A stretch of 8,494 nt of DNA from an uncultured Christensenellaceae bacterium (GTDB lineage: Bacteria; Bacillota; Clostridia; Christensenellales; MGBC116941): assembly GCA_910585035.1 (NCBI GenBank), contig CAJUEF010000005.1, positions 8,998 to 17,491 on the forward strand, in the 5' to 3' direction. Every line of letters begins with the position of its first letter. Position 1 is the first letter of the stretch. Under the pieces are notes generated by a model. The model saw nothing but the letters and a program-made list of their open reading frames with translations. It had not been told where the DNA came from and did no database searches. Positions 1 to 7,168 of this stretch are shown here, piece by piece. Made by a program: the position numbers and the translations under genes.

Positions 1-63
1 ATATAGTTTATGTAAAGATTTATAAATGAGTATTATATGACTATTAAGTTAGGAGGATTTTAA

Positions 64-2319
64 ATGAGCATACGTAGTTTAACAAACTTGAAAAGTGCGA
101 GAATGAGAATTTCGGGCTTGAATTCAGGTCTTGATACAGAAAGTATTATTTCGGGCTTAATGCAAGCTGAAAGAATGAAGGTAAGCAAGGTATACCGCAA
201 TAAGATAAGGTCAGAGTGGAAATTGGAGGCATATACCAAAATAAATAACGACCTTATGAATTTCAGCAATAAGTATTTTAGTGCCCTTAGCTCTGACAGT
301 ATTATGTCTGCCAGCGCATATACTACTTATAGCGCAAATTACAAAGAGAACAGTGCTTTTAAGGTAACAGGTTCAGCGGGAGTTATTCCTGGAAACTATA
401 ACATTACTAATGTTAGAATGGCTGATTATGCTAAGATTTCCGGCACTACAGGCGCAAGCAGAATGACAGAAGCATCAGGATCTGCTTTATCAAAATACCT
501 TACTTCCGAGGTTTCCAGCAGCGAGCTTAAAGTTGCTGACGGCAGCGTGGCTGCAGGGAATACAAAATTATCCGATATTGTTGATGCAAACGGCAAAAGC
601 GCTTTTGGTTTTACTGACAGCACAAACAAGGTTAAATTCACAATAAACGGTAAGAGCGTTGTTTTGAATGCTACTGATACCGTTGACCAGGCTATAAGCA
701 AAATAAACAAATCCGGCGCTAAAGTAAATGCATCTTTTGACAGCGCTACGGGCAAAATAACATTTGCAGGAAAAGAGATAAATCTTTCTAATGTTGAAGG
801 CAAGGCTATTGGTGAAAAGGGCGCTTTTGGAATAAAGGAAGGCGCACAGCCAAGAAGTCTTAGCTTTGATACAGCTTCAAGTTTAAGGGATATTGCTGCT
901 GCAGGCGGTCCTGATTTTATGGACGGCGCTTCCGAGCTTAAGTTCAGCATTAACGGACAGGAATTTACATTTGATGAAAATGACAGCCTGGACGATATTA
1001 TTAATACTGTTAATAACAGCGGTGCAGGCGTTAAGATGAGCATTGACAAGAGCACCGGTGAGTTTTTCGTTAGAAGTACAGCTACAAACAGTGAGCTTAC
1101 TATTCAAAATACTTCAGGTGCATTATTCAGTAAAGAAGTTACAGGTGTTGAAAGCCAGAAGGTTACAAAGCCAACAACGGTTACATCAAGCGATTCTCTT
1201 GCAAATGTAGCACGTAAAATGGGCATTGATTTACAACTTGACAGCGAAGGCAAATTCTCATTCTCAGTTAATGGAAAGGAATTTTCTTTTGATGCATCCC
1301 AGAGCGTGGGCAACGTAATGGCTGAGGTTAACAGCAGCGGTGCCGGAGTTAAAATGTACTACAGTGAGCTTACAGATTCCTTTAGTTTTACAAGTACAAC
1401 TCTTGGCAGCGATAGCAAAATTCAGCTTGGAAATACCGGTGGCTCAAATGCTTTTGGCGATGGCGGAATATTTGGCATTGCAACATCAAATATGAGCGCT
1501 GCAGGTGTGGACGCATCTATTACAATAAACGGTGAAACAGTTACAAGAAGCACAAATACTTTTGCTATTGACGGCATGAGGTTTGACATTACAGGAAATT
1601 ATACTGCAACTGGTACTGACACAGGATATAACGTTTCATTTACTCATGATACAGATTCTACAATAAATAAAGTTAAAGCATTTATTGAAGATTACAATAA
1701 GTTGGTTGAAGATCTTTCTTCAATGCTTAAGGAAAAGAAATTCTATGACTACTATCCTCTTACCGATGAGGAAATTGAAGCTCTTGACAACGAAAAAGAT
1801 GTTGAAAAGTGGACAGAAAAAGCTAAAAGTGGTATAATGAGAAGCGATACAGTTGTTTCTAGCTTGCTTAGCAATTTAAGAGGCGCTGCTTATGCAATTG
1901 TTGGTGATACAGGAAAGATGGCTGCTGAAATTGGAATTACAACCAACGGTAAAAATGGTACTCTTAAGTTGGATGAGGATGTTTTCAGAAAAGCTCTTGC
2001 TGAAGACCCTAATAAAGTTGCAAAAATAATGACAGGTACATCCAGTGCAAAGGATGCAGATCAAAAATATGCCGAGAGCGGATTTGCTGTTAGAGTATTC
2101 CAAACTATGTCTGATTACAGAACAAGCGTAAGAGCTAATCAGATGCAGGAACAGACTAAAAAGATTTATGATTTTGAAACAAGAATTAAGGATATTGAAA
2201 AGAAGCTTGAAGTGAAGGAAGAAGCTCTTTGGAGAAAATATGCTAATCTTGAAAAACTCATGGGAAGTCTTAACAGTCAAAGCGATTGGATTGCTTCACA
2301 ATTGTCCGTACTTGGCTAA
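64..2319 (+). CDS. fliD: Flagellar filament cap protein FliD (hook-associated protein 2), enlarged form
   Basis: FliD sits at the distal tip of the flagellum and helps exported flagellin fold into the filament. The N-terminus carries the family signature RISGLNSGLDTESIISGLM (residues 15-33), followed by a helical stretch to about residue 75. The C-terminal part (about 480-751) has the FliD_C pattern, including a short motif NKVKAFIEDYNKLV near 535-548 and a charged, coiled-coil-like helix at about 690-735. Between them lie three related modules with FxINGxxF and NxSGAxV motifs (flagellin hook IN motif), which explain the 751-residue length; many FliD proteins have roughly 450-550. The ATG at 64 has an AGGAGG site at 51-56, seven bases upstream. 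There is no signal peptide, as expected for a substrate of the flagellar type III exporter. It starts the fliD-fliS-fliT-like-yaaR block; no promoter is convincing in the 63 upstream bases, which may be cut off by the window edge. Confidence 0.96.
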   Translation: MSIRSLTNLKSARMRISGLNSGLDTESIISGLMQAERMKVSKVYRNKIRSEWKLEAYTKINNDLMNFSNKYFSALSSDSIMSASAYTTYSANYKENSAFKVTGSAGVIPGNYNITNVRMADYAKISGTTGASRMTEASGSALSKYLTSEVSSSELKVADGSVAAGNTKLSDIVDANGKSAFGFTDSTNKVKFTINGKSVVLNATDTVDQAISKINKSGAKVNASFDSATGKITFAGKEINLSNVEGKAIGEKGAFGIKEGAQPRSLSFDTASSLRDIAAAGGPDFMDGASELKFSINGQEFTFDENDSLDDIINTVNNSGAGVKMSIDKSTGEFFVRSTATNSELTIQNTSGALFSKEVTGVESQKVTKPTTVTSSDSLANVARKMGIDLQLDSEGKFSFSVNGKEFSFDASQSVGNVMAEVNSSGAGVKMYYSELTDSFSFTSTTLGSDSKIQLGNTGGSNAFGDGGIFGIATSNMSAAGVDASITINGETVTRSTNTFAIDGMRFDITGNYTATGTDTGYNVSFTHDTDSTINKVKAFIEDYNKLVEDLSSMLKEKKFYDYYPLTDEEIEALDNEKDVEKWTEKAKSGIMRSDTVVSSLLSNLRGAAYAIVGDTGKMAAEIGITTNGKNGTLKLDEDVFRKALAEDPNKVAKIMTGTSSAKDADQKYAESGFAVRVFQTMSDYRTSVRANQMQEQTKKIYDFETRIKDIEKKLEVKEEALWRKYANLEKLMGSLNSQSDWIASQLSVLG
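568..1512 (+). repeat. Three tandem ~105-residue modules within FliD (IN-motif repeats)
   Basis: Three diverged protein-level repeats fill FliD residues about 169-483. Each opens with a Leu-x-(D/N)-(I/V) helix start at L169, L274 and L379, exactly 105 residues apart. Each then has an NG hairpin (N195, N297, N403), an SGA motif (S217, S319, S425) and a closing G-A/I-F/L-F type motif near 253, 352 and 468. The DNA is clearly diverged (for example 1016-1040 against 1330-1357), so the duplication is not recent. These modules match the flagellin hook IN motif type and would form the exposed head domains of the cap. Confidence 0.8.
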
Positions 2320-2338
2320 TTTATAGGAGTGAAGGATA

Positions 2339-2734
2339 TTGTATAACGCAAAAACAGCATATAATGTATACAGTAGGGATAAGGTTCTTACTGCCAGTCC
2401 GGTAGAACTTATTATAATGCTTTACGATGAGGCTATAAAGCAGCTTAAGGTTGCAGAACTTGCTATCGAAGAAAAACGATATGATAAGGCAAATACGAGT
2501 TTACAAAAAACCCAGGATATAGTAGATGAGCTTACAAAATGTCTTGATTTGAATGTTTCTATTGGTAAAGACCTGCTGGAAATATATGAGTTTGTGTGCA
2601 AATCCATCATAAAGATAAATGCTACAAAGGACAAGGAGAAGATAGCTCCTATTATCGATATACTCACAGATTTGAGGGAAGCATGGATTGGCGTGAAACA
2701 GAAAGCCGGATCTATGTATGCAATAGAGGAGTAG
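2339..2734 (+). CDS. fliS: Flagellar export chaperone FliS
   Basis: FliS is a small cytosolic helical chaperone that binds the C-terminus of flagellin and prevents its premature polymerisation before export. The 131-residue length is typical. The conserved N-terminal block is present: AYNVYSRDKVLTASPVELII (residues 7-26) followed by MLYDEAIKQL. The later helices also fit the family, with a KTQDIVDEL segment, a YEFV segment and a C-terminal LREAW motif. The start is TTG at 2339. It is supported by AGGAG at 2325-2329 (nine-base spacing) and by the conserved N-terminus, which an in-frame ATG at about 2417 would cut away. It follows fliD by 19 bases, and its last codons and stop carry the ribosome binding site of the next gene, so the genes are probably translated from one message. 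The rare start codon may lower initiation. Confidence 0.95.
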   Translation: MYNAKTAYNVYSRDKVLTASPVELIIMLYDEAIKQLKVAELAIEEKRYDKANTSLQKTQDIVDELTKCLDLNVSIGKDLLEIYEFVCKSIIKINATKDKEKIAPIIDILTDLREAWIGVKQKAGSMYAIEE

Positions 2735-2738
2735 TTTT

Positions 2739-3131
2739 ATGAACTTACTATTAAAAAAAGACGACCTTTTAAATCAAATTTTTCTCATCACTAAGGAAGC
2801 GTTAAGCTTCCTTAGTGATGATGCTTTTGATGATTATGAAAAGATAAATTCTATATTCGAAAAAAGACAGAGCATTATAAATGAAATAAATGTTATTGAT
2901 GAGCAGATAAAAAACAGTAAAGATGCGTATGATAAAGATGATGATACAAAAAAATCTATAGAAATTACCCTTAATGGTATTGCTTCTTTAGATGAAAAAA
3001 TAGACGAAATTGTTCAAAAACAATTTTCATCGCTTTCTACGGATATAAAGAATATTAAAGAAGGCAGAAAAGGTTTGGATATAGGCAGAGATGAAGAAGT
3101 TAAAGGCGTTAATCTTGATGTGTCCCAATAA
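2739..3131 (+). CDS. Small coiled-coil protein in the fliT position (probable FliT/FlgN-type export chaperone)
   Basis: This 130-residue, highly charged, Lys/Asp/Glu-rich protein is predicted to be mostly helical, with no signal peptide or membrane segment. I recognise no firm family signature. A segment around residues 35-57 (EKINSIFEKRQSIINEIN followed by IDEQI) resembles the first long helix of FliT/FlgN-type chaperones, and residues 80-110 form a second charged helix. The last 20 residues look disordered. Its place directly after fliD and fliS, where many bacteria keep fliT, supports a chaperone for FliD or other late substrates; this is inference from context. The ATG at 2739 has GAGGAG at 2726-2731, overlapping the end of fliS, so translational coupling is likely. 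A perfect 16-bp inverted repeat lies in codons 16-28. Alternatives are a FlgN paralogue or an unrelated coiled-coil protein. Confidence 0.75.
   Translation: MNLLLKKDDLLNQIFLITKEALSFLSDDAFDDYEKINSIFEKRQSIINEINVIDEQIKNSKDAYDKDDDTKKSIEITLNGIASLDEKIDEIVQKQFSSLSTDIKNIKEGRKGLDIGRDEEVKGVNLDVSQ
2785..2821 (+). repeat. Perfect 16-bp inverted repeat (hairpin) inside the fliT-position gene
   Basis: The left arm 2785-2800 (TCATCACTAAGGAAGC) is exactly complementary to the right arm 2806-2821, with a five-base loop GTTAA. It lies 46 bases after the A of the start codon and encodes residues 16-28. No T-run follows on either strand (the + strand continues ATGCTTTTGATG), so it does not look like an intrinsic terminator. 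The RNA would form a stable stem. What it does, if anything, is unknown. Confidence 0.85.
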
Positions 3132-3152
3132 TTTGCGGCAGGTGATTTTGAC

Positions 3153-3602
3153 ATGAAAGTTGGAAATGTTAAAGCCAAAACAGTAGCCCCTATATTTCCT
3201 TTCAGCGCAGAGACAGCAGAGGTAGAGACAGAAGGAAAGGTTTTTAGAGCCCAGTATAACGAGCTTATTGAAGAGGATGTTACAGAATATATTGAAGGCA
3301 AAATAATACAGATAACCGAACTTGGAAATGAGTTGTGTGAAAAAGCAGATATGGCCAAGTTAAACAGGTATAAAGGGCTTATTAAAGAGCTTATTAATTT
3401 TACCGTAAGCAATGGATACAAATTTTCTAAATCTAATAATTTTGACAGCAGAGGCAGAGGCAGAGTTTATGGGCTTATAAAAAAGGTTAATGAAAAACTG
3501 GATGATTTGACAAGGGCTGTTTTAGACGAAGAACGGGATAACATAGACATAGTTGCTTCTGTCAATGACATCCGCGGATTATTGGTCGATATGCTTTTAT
3601 AG
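3153..3602 (+). CDS. YaaR family (DUF327) protein, flagellar-locus copy
   Basis: The 149-residue protein fits the YaaR/DUF327 family (TM1646-like, usually about 145 residues), whose biochemical role is not known to me. The family-like features are a polar N-terminal extension (residues 1-30), a helical region around 31-65, a block with RYKGLIKELINFTVSNGYK (72-90), and the C-terminal motif RGRGRVYGLIKKVNEKLDDL (100-119) followed by ERDNIDIVASVNDIRGLLVD. There is no signal peptide or membrane segment, so it should be cytosolic. The ATG at 3153 is preceded by AGGTGA at 3140-3145. It lies 21 bases after the fliT-position gene and is the last gene before a non-coding break, so it most likely shares the fliD transcript. 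Location suggests a link to flagella or chemotaxis, but that is inference. Confidence 0.8.
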   Translation: MKVGNVKAKTVAPIFPFSAETAEVETEGKVFRAQYNELIEEDVTEYIEGKIIQITELGNELCEKADMAKLNRYKGLIKELINFTVSNGYKFSKSNNFDSRGRGRVYGLIKKVNEKLDDLTRAVLDEERDNIDIVASVNDIRGLLVDMLL

Positions 3603-3655
3603 CTTGAATATTTTGCTTTTATTAGTAATATTTATATAAAACAGCCGTATTTTAG

Positions 3656-3690
3656 TGCATTCTATGTGCGAAATAGGGCATGTTTTTTTT
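3656..3690 (+). terminator. Possible weak intrinsic terminator after the flagellar block
   Basis: TGC (3656-3658) and TCTAT (3661-3665) can pair with ATAGG (3673-3677) and GCA (3678-3680 region), giving about eight pairs with a two-base bulge and one G-U pair. A run of eight T (3683-3690) follows. The stem is imperfect, so termination may be partial. The position, just after the yaaR-family gene and before a new promoter, supports the reading. Confidence 0.4.
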
Positions 3691-3718
3691 AATTTATAAA
3701 TTTAGTTACAAAAAAAGC

Positions 3719-3747
3719 TTGGGATTATGGTGTAAAAATGCTATAAT
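3719..3747 (+). promoter_or_regulatory. Extended -10 sigma-A-type promoter for cheR-cheY-cheA
   Basis: A -35-like TTGGGA (3719-3724, four of six consensus bases) is followed after exactly 17 bases by a perfect -10 TATAAT (3742-3747). The TG at 3739-3740, one base before the -10, makes it an extended -10 element. Transcription should start near 3754, leaving a leader of about 30 bases before the cheR ATG at 3785. No good match to the motility sigma factor (sigma-28/SigD) consensus is seen in this gap, so the chemotaxis block may be expressed by the housekeeping sigma factor. Confidence 0.7.
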
Positions 3748-3784
3748 ATATATAGTTAAGTCATATAAGGTTTGAGAGGGCATT

Positions 3785-4591
3785 ATGAAAATTACAGAAA
3801 ATGATTATGAGCGTTTGAAAAACTATATGTACAAAAATTACGGTATAAATTTAGAAGGCAAAAAGGTTCTTATTGAAGGACGGTTAAATGCCGTAATTAG
3901 AAAGCGTGGATTTAACAGCTTTGAGCAGTATATTGATTACTTTATTAATGACAGGAGCGGTGCTGAGGTATCGACTTTGGTTTCAAGGCTGACGACTAAT
4001 TACACTTACTTTATGAGAGAAAAAGGTCATTATGATTTTACAAAAAAGGTAGCGCTTAAAAAGCTTTGTCCTAAAATTAAAGATAAAGACTTGAGAATTT
4101 GGAGCGCAGCATGTTCTTCCGGGGAAGAACCATATTCCATTGCAATGACTTTAGACCAATATTTTGGTATAGAAAAGAAAGAGTGGGATAAGGTTGTGCT
4201 TGCTTCTGATATTTCTGACAATGTTTTACGGACGGCTACAAGCGGTCTTTACCCAAAAGAAAGAGTTAGCTCACTTTCTGAATCTGAAATCAAGCTTTAT
4301 TTTAATAAAGAAGATGGCAATAATTATAGAGTGACACCTTATCTTAGAAGTCAGGTAGCATTTAGAAAAATAAATCTCATGGACCCCTTTTCTTTTAAGA
4401 AAAAATTTCATATAATATTCTGTAGGAATGTTATGATTTATTTTGATAATGATACTAAGAAAAAACTTTTAGATAAGTTTTATGATATAATGGTACCAGG
4501 TGGATATTTGTATATTGGTCTTTCAGAATCAATATTGAATTTAGAGACTAAGTTTACTTATGTTGAACCTGCCATATATACTAAACTATAA
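3785..4591 (+). CDS. cheR: Chemotaxis protein methyltransferase CheR
   Basis: CheR transfers methyl groups from S-adenosylmethionine to glutamates on chemoreceptors, setting their sensitivity during adaptation. The 268-residue length is typical. Residues 1-75 form the helical CheR_N domain, ending in the conserved LTTNYTYFMRE (69-79). The SAM-binding fold follows, with IWSAACSSGEEPYS (105-118) as the glycine-rich loop, the acidic ASDIS (140-144, D142), the motif IIFCRNVMIYFD (210-221), and a C-terminal GGYLYIGLSESI (239-250). All key family motifs are intact. The ATG at 3785 has a purine-rich GAGAGGG at 3774-3780. It is the first gene of the chemotaxis block, downstream of an extended -10 promoter and 46 bases before cheY. 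The opposing methylesterase CheB is not in the window. No C-terminal pentapeptide-binding extension is evident. Confidence 0.96.
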   Translation: MKITENDYERLKNYMYKNYGINLEGKKVLIEGRLNAVIRKRGFNSFEQYIDYFINDRSGAEVSTLVSRLTTNYTYFMREKGHYDFTKKVALKKLCPKIKDKDLRIWSAACSSGEEPYSIAMTLDQYFGIEKKEWDKVVLASDISDNVLRTATSGLYPKERVSSLSESEIKLYFNKEDGNNYRVTPYLRSQVAFRKINLMDPFSFKKKFHIIFCRNVMIYFDNDTKKKLLDKFYDIMVPGGYLYIGLSESILNLETKFTYVEPAIYTKL

Positions 4592-4637
4592 AATAATAAT
4601 TTACTTGAAAAGTTTATTTTAAGGGGGATATACAAGC

Positions 4638-4994
4638 ATGAAAACTGTTCTGGTGGTTGATGACGCAGCATTTATGAGGGTGTCAATCAAAAACATGATT
4701 TCAAAACATGGTTTTGAGGTTGTGGGAGAAGCAGAAAATGGAGCAATGGCTGTGGAAAAGTACAAGGAGTTAAATCCTGATATCGTTACTCTTGATATCA
4801 CAATGCCTGAAATGACAGGACTGGAGGCATTAAAAGAAATTATGAAGATAAATCCTTCAGCTGTTGTTGTTATGTGTTCTGCTCTGGGACAAGAATCCAT
4901 GGTGCGTGAGGCTGTTGTTGCAGGTGCAAAAGGTTTTGTTGTTAAGCCTTTTAAAGAGGATGTCATAGTATCTGCTCTGCAAAAGTTTGCATAA
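4638..4994 (+). CDS. cheY: Chemotaxis response regulator CheY
   Basis: CheY is a single-domain receiver of 118 residues that is phosphorylated by CheA and then binds the flagellar switch. All expected residues are visible: the acidic pair D8-D9 in VLVVDDAAFMR, the phosphoacceptor D53 in DIVTLDITMPEMTG (48-61), the switch hydroxyl S81 in VMCSALGQ, an aromatic F100 at the Tyr switch position, and the invariant K103 in FVVKPF. There is no output domain. The DDAAFMR and DITMPEM wording closely resembles CheY of Gram-positive and Thermotoga type rather than the enterobacterial form. The ATG at 4638 has AAGGGGG at 4621-4627, a ten-base spacing. It sits between cheR and cheA; the 18-base gap to cheA indicates co-transcription with its kinase. 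Confidence 0.96.
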   Translation: MKTVLVVDDAAFMRVSIKNMISKHGFEVVGEAENGAMAVEKYKELNPDIVTLDITMPEMTGLEALKEIMKINPSAVVVMCSALGQESMVREAVVAGAKGFVVKPFKEDVIVSALQKFA

Positions 4995-5012
4995 AATTGA
5001 GGTGAAAGTGTT

Positions 5013-7127
5013 ATGAGCCAAATGGACCCATTGATGGAGGTATTTTTATATGAGAATTCTCAGCTTCTAGAACAGCTGGAAGAGATGTTTTTGAGCGGTG
5101 AGGAAAACCATTATTTATCTAAAGATAACATAAATGAAGTATTTAGAATTATGCATACAATTAAAGGTTCTTCAAGCATGATGTCTTTTGATAGTATGGC
5201 TAAATTGGCTCATAGACTGGAAGACTTATTCTCATCCGTACGTGAGCAGGAGCCGCCTGCCCAAATGTGGAGCAGTATATTTGATATTGTGCTTGAAGCT
5301 ATTGATTACTTTAAAGCACAGATGGAAAATATCCAAGAGGGCAACGAAGTAAGTGGTGATACTGCTGATTTAATAAGCAGAATTGAAATTATTCATAAAG
5401 AGCTTAAAGGCGAAGAGCCTATTCCGGCAGCCAGTGAAGGTGCTGCGAGCGCACCTGCTGCACAGGAAGCGCCAAAGACAGCTGTTGCCAGTGATGAAAA
5501 AGCTGAAACTTCTGATAATGACGTTGTTTATAAAGCGGTTATAAATTTTCAGGATGATTGCGGAATGGAAACAATACGTGCTTTTGGAGTGGTAAATGCT
5601 TTAAAGGGTATGTATTCGGATCTTACACATATTCCTGAAGATGTTGAAAATAACTGTGATGAAGATATTGCTGATGCCGGATTTACCATGTATATTAAAT
5701 CTTCAGAAATGGTAGATGTGTTAAAGGAAAAGCTTGAAGAAACAGTTTTACTTAAAAGCTTGGAATTTGGCGTTGCGAATGAAGATGAAATACCTGAAAA
5801 AATGAAAACAGTGGTAAGCGCTGCAGCGCCGGCAGAAACTGCACAGAAAGCGAGTGGCGAAGCAGAAGCTGCAAAGCCGGCAGCACCAGCGGCTGCTCCC
5901 GCACCGGCGCACCCTGCTGCTTCAAATCCGTCAGCAGGTGGAGGCAAAGGTGTTCAACAGAGCTTTATCAGCGTTAACGTTTATAAAATTGATAAGCTGA
6001 TGAATTTAATGGGAGAAATTGTTACCACAGAATCTATGGTAATTAAAAATCCCGATATTGCTAATATGCATCTTGAAAATTTTGATAAACAGGCAAGACA
6101 GTTGCGCAAGCTTACTGACGAGCTTCAAGATGTAGTTATGTCTATTCGAATGGTGCCTATTTCATCTACCTTCCATAAGATGAAGAGAATTGTTCGTGAC
6201 ATGTGTAAAAAAGTCAATAAGGAAGCTAATCTTGTTTTAATTGGTGAAAAAACTGAGGTTGATAAGAACGTACTTGACGCTTTGTCAGATCCGCTTATGC
6301 ATCTTATTAGGAATAGTATGGACCATGGTCTTGAATCTCCTGAGGATAGAGAAAAGGTTGGTAAAGACAAGGTTGGTACGGTTACTCTCGAAGCAAAAAA
6401 TACTGGCGGAGACATTATTGTTAGTGTTTCTGATGATGGTCGCGGTTTAGACAGGCACAAGCTTATTGCAAAGGCACAGGCAAACGGACTTACGACAAAG
6501 TCAGAAGGCGAAATCAGCGATAAGGAAGCATATAGCTTTATTCTTATGCCGGGCTTCTCAACCAAGGAAAAGGTTACTGAGTTTTCCGGTCGTGGCGTTG
6601 GTATGGACGTTGTTCGACAGAATTTGGAGTCTATTGGAGGAAGCATTTCCATAGACAGTGAGCTGGGCAAAGGAATGACAATTACCATGCACATTCCTCT
6701 TACACTGGCTATTATTGAAGGTATGAATGTTTCTGTTGGTAAGAGTAAGCTTATTATTCCAATTCTTAATATTAAAGAATCTTTAGACGCACGCTATCAA
6801 GAGATTATCAAGGATCCTGACGGTAATGATATGGTTATGATCAGGGGCGAGTGTTTTAGAATTATAAAGCTCTATGAGGAGTTTAACATTTATACTGATG
6901 TTACTGATGTTAATGACAGCATACTTGTTTTAGTGGAAACTGAAAGAGGAACTGCGTGTCTTATGGTAGACAAGCTGCTTGGTGAACAACAGGCAGTTAT
7001 AAAACCTATTCCGACTTACTTGACAAAAGTAATTGGAGATTCCAAAGGAATTGGCGGATGCAGTATTCTTGGAGATGGTAATATAAGTCTTATCATTGAT
7101 GTTAACTCTCTCATTAATGAAGCATAA
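5013..7127 (+). CDS. cheA: Chemotaxis histidine kinase CheA
   Basis: CheA is the receptor-coupled kinase that phosphorylates CheY. All five domains are present in 704 residues. P1 (about 1-130) carries the phosphoacceptor H48 in RIMHTIKGSSSMMSF. An Ala/Pro-rich linker (135-165) leads to P2 (about 171-258), the CheY-docking domain. A second Ala/Pro linker (268-312) precedes the P3 dimerisation helices (about 317-400). The P4 ATPase has the N box DPLMHLIRNSMDHGLE (426-441; N434, H438), the G1 box DDGRGLD (474-480) and the F/G2 region MPGFSTKEK...SGRGVGMDVV (512-534). P5 (about 565-704) is the CheW-like coupling domain. The ATG at 5013 has GAGGTGA at 4999-5005 with seven-base spacing. It ends the cheR-cheY-cheA unit, directly before an intrinsic terminator; cheW is not alongside. 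Confidence 0.97.
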   Translation: MSQMDPLMEVFLYENSQLLEQLEEMFLSGEENHYLSKDNINEVFRIMHTIKGSSSMMSFDSMAKLAHRLEDLFSSVREQEPPAQMWSSIFDIVLEAIDYFKAQMENIQEGNEVSGDTADLISRIEIIHKELKGEEPIPAASEGAASAPAAQEAPKTAVASDEKAETSDNDVVYKAVINFQDDCGMETIRAFGVVNALKGMYSDLTHIPEDVENNCDEDIADAGFTMYIKSSEMVDVLKEKLEETVLLKSLEFGVANEDEIPEKMKTVVSAAAPAETAQKASGEAEAAKPAAPAAAPAPAHPAASNPSAGGGKGVQQSFISVNVYKIDKLMNLMGEIVTTESMVIKNPDIANMHLENFDKQARQLRKLTDELQDVVMSIRMVPISSTFHKMKRIVRDMCKKVNKEANLVLIGEKTEVDKNVLDALSDPLMHLIRNSMDHGLESPEDREKVGKDKVGTVTLEAKNTGGDIIVSVSDDGRGLDRHKLIAKAQANGLTTKSEGEISDKEAYSFILMPGFSTKEKVTEFSGRGVGMDVVRQNLESIGGSISIDSELGKGMTITMHIPLTLAIIEGMNVSVGKSKLIIPILNIKESLDARYQEIIKDPDGNDMVMIRGECFRIIKLYEEFNIYTDVTDVNDSILVLVETERGTACLMVDKLLGEQQAVIKPIPTYLTKVIGDSKGIGGCSILGDGNISLIIDVNSLINEA

Positions 7128-7137
7128 ATTAATAACT

Positions 7138-7168
7138 AAAAGGCGGTAAATTTTTACCGTCTTTTTTT
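7138..7168 (+). terminator. Intrinsic terminator after cheA
   Basis: GGCGGTAA (7142-7149) pairs with TTACCGTC (7154-7161), with one G-U pair and a four-base loop. The stem is extended by the preceding A-run, and seven T (7162-7168) follow directly. It begins ten bases after the cheA stop codon. This is a textbook rho-independent terminator and shows that the chemotaxis transcript ends here. Confidence 0.9.

Noticed and set aside
426..1313. Long open frames on the minus strand opposite fliD
   Set aside because: They lie entirely inside a well-supported fliD, have hydrophobic low-information translations and no ribosome binding sites; they mirror the codon pattern of the + strand.
3625..3651. 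Possible sigma-28 promoter with GCCGTATT before cheR
   Set aside because: Only part of the -10 consensus matches and the -35 position reads GTAA rather than TAAA; the extended -10 promoter downstream is far better.
4113..4130. 8-bp inverted repeat GTTCTTCCGGGGAAGAAC in cheR
   Set aside because: It encodes the conserved CSSGEEP SAM-binding motif, so the near-palindrome is explained by protein constraint and codon choice.
4605..4633. TTGAAA plus GATATA as an internal promoter before cheY
   Set aside because: The -10 match is poor, it overlaps the ribosome binding site, and a start there would fall at or beyond the cheY ATG.
5549..6694. Minus-strand open frames of 132 and 189 codons opposite cheA
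   Set aside because: These are antisense shadows of the Ala/Pro linker and kinase domain, with no family resemblance or start signals.
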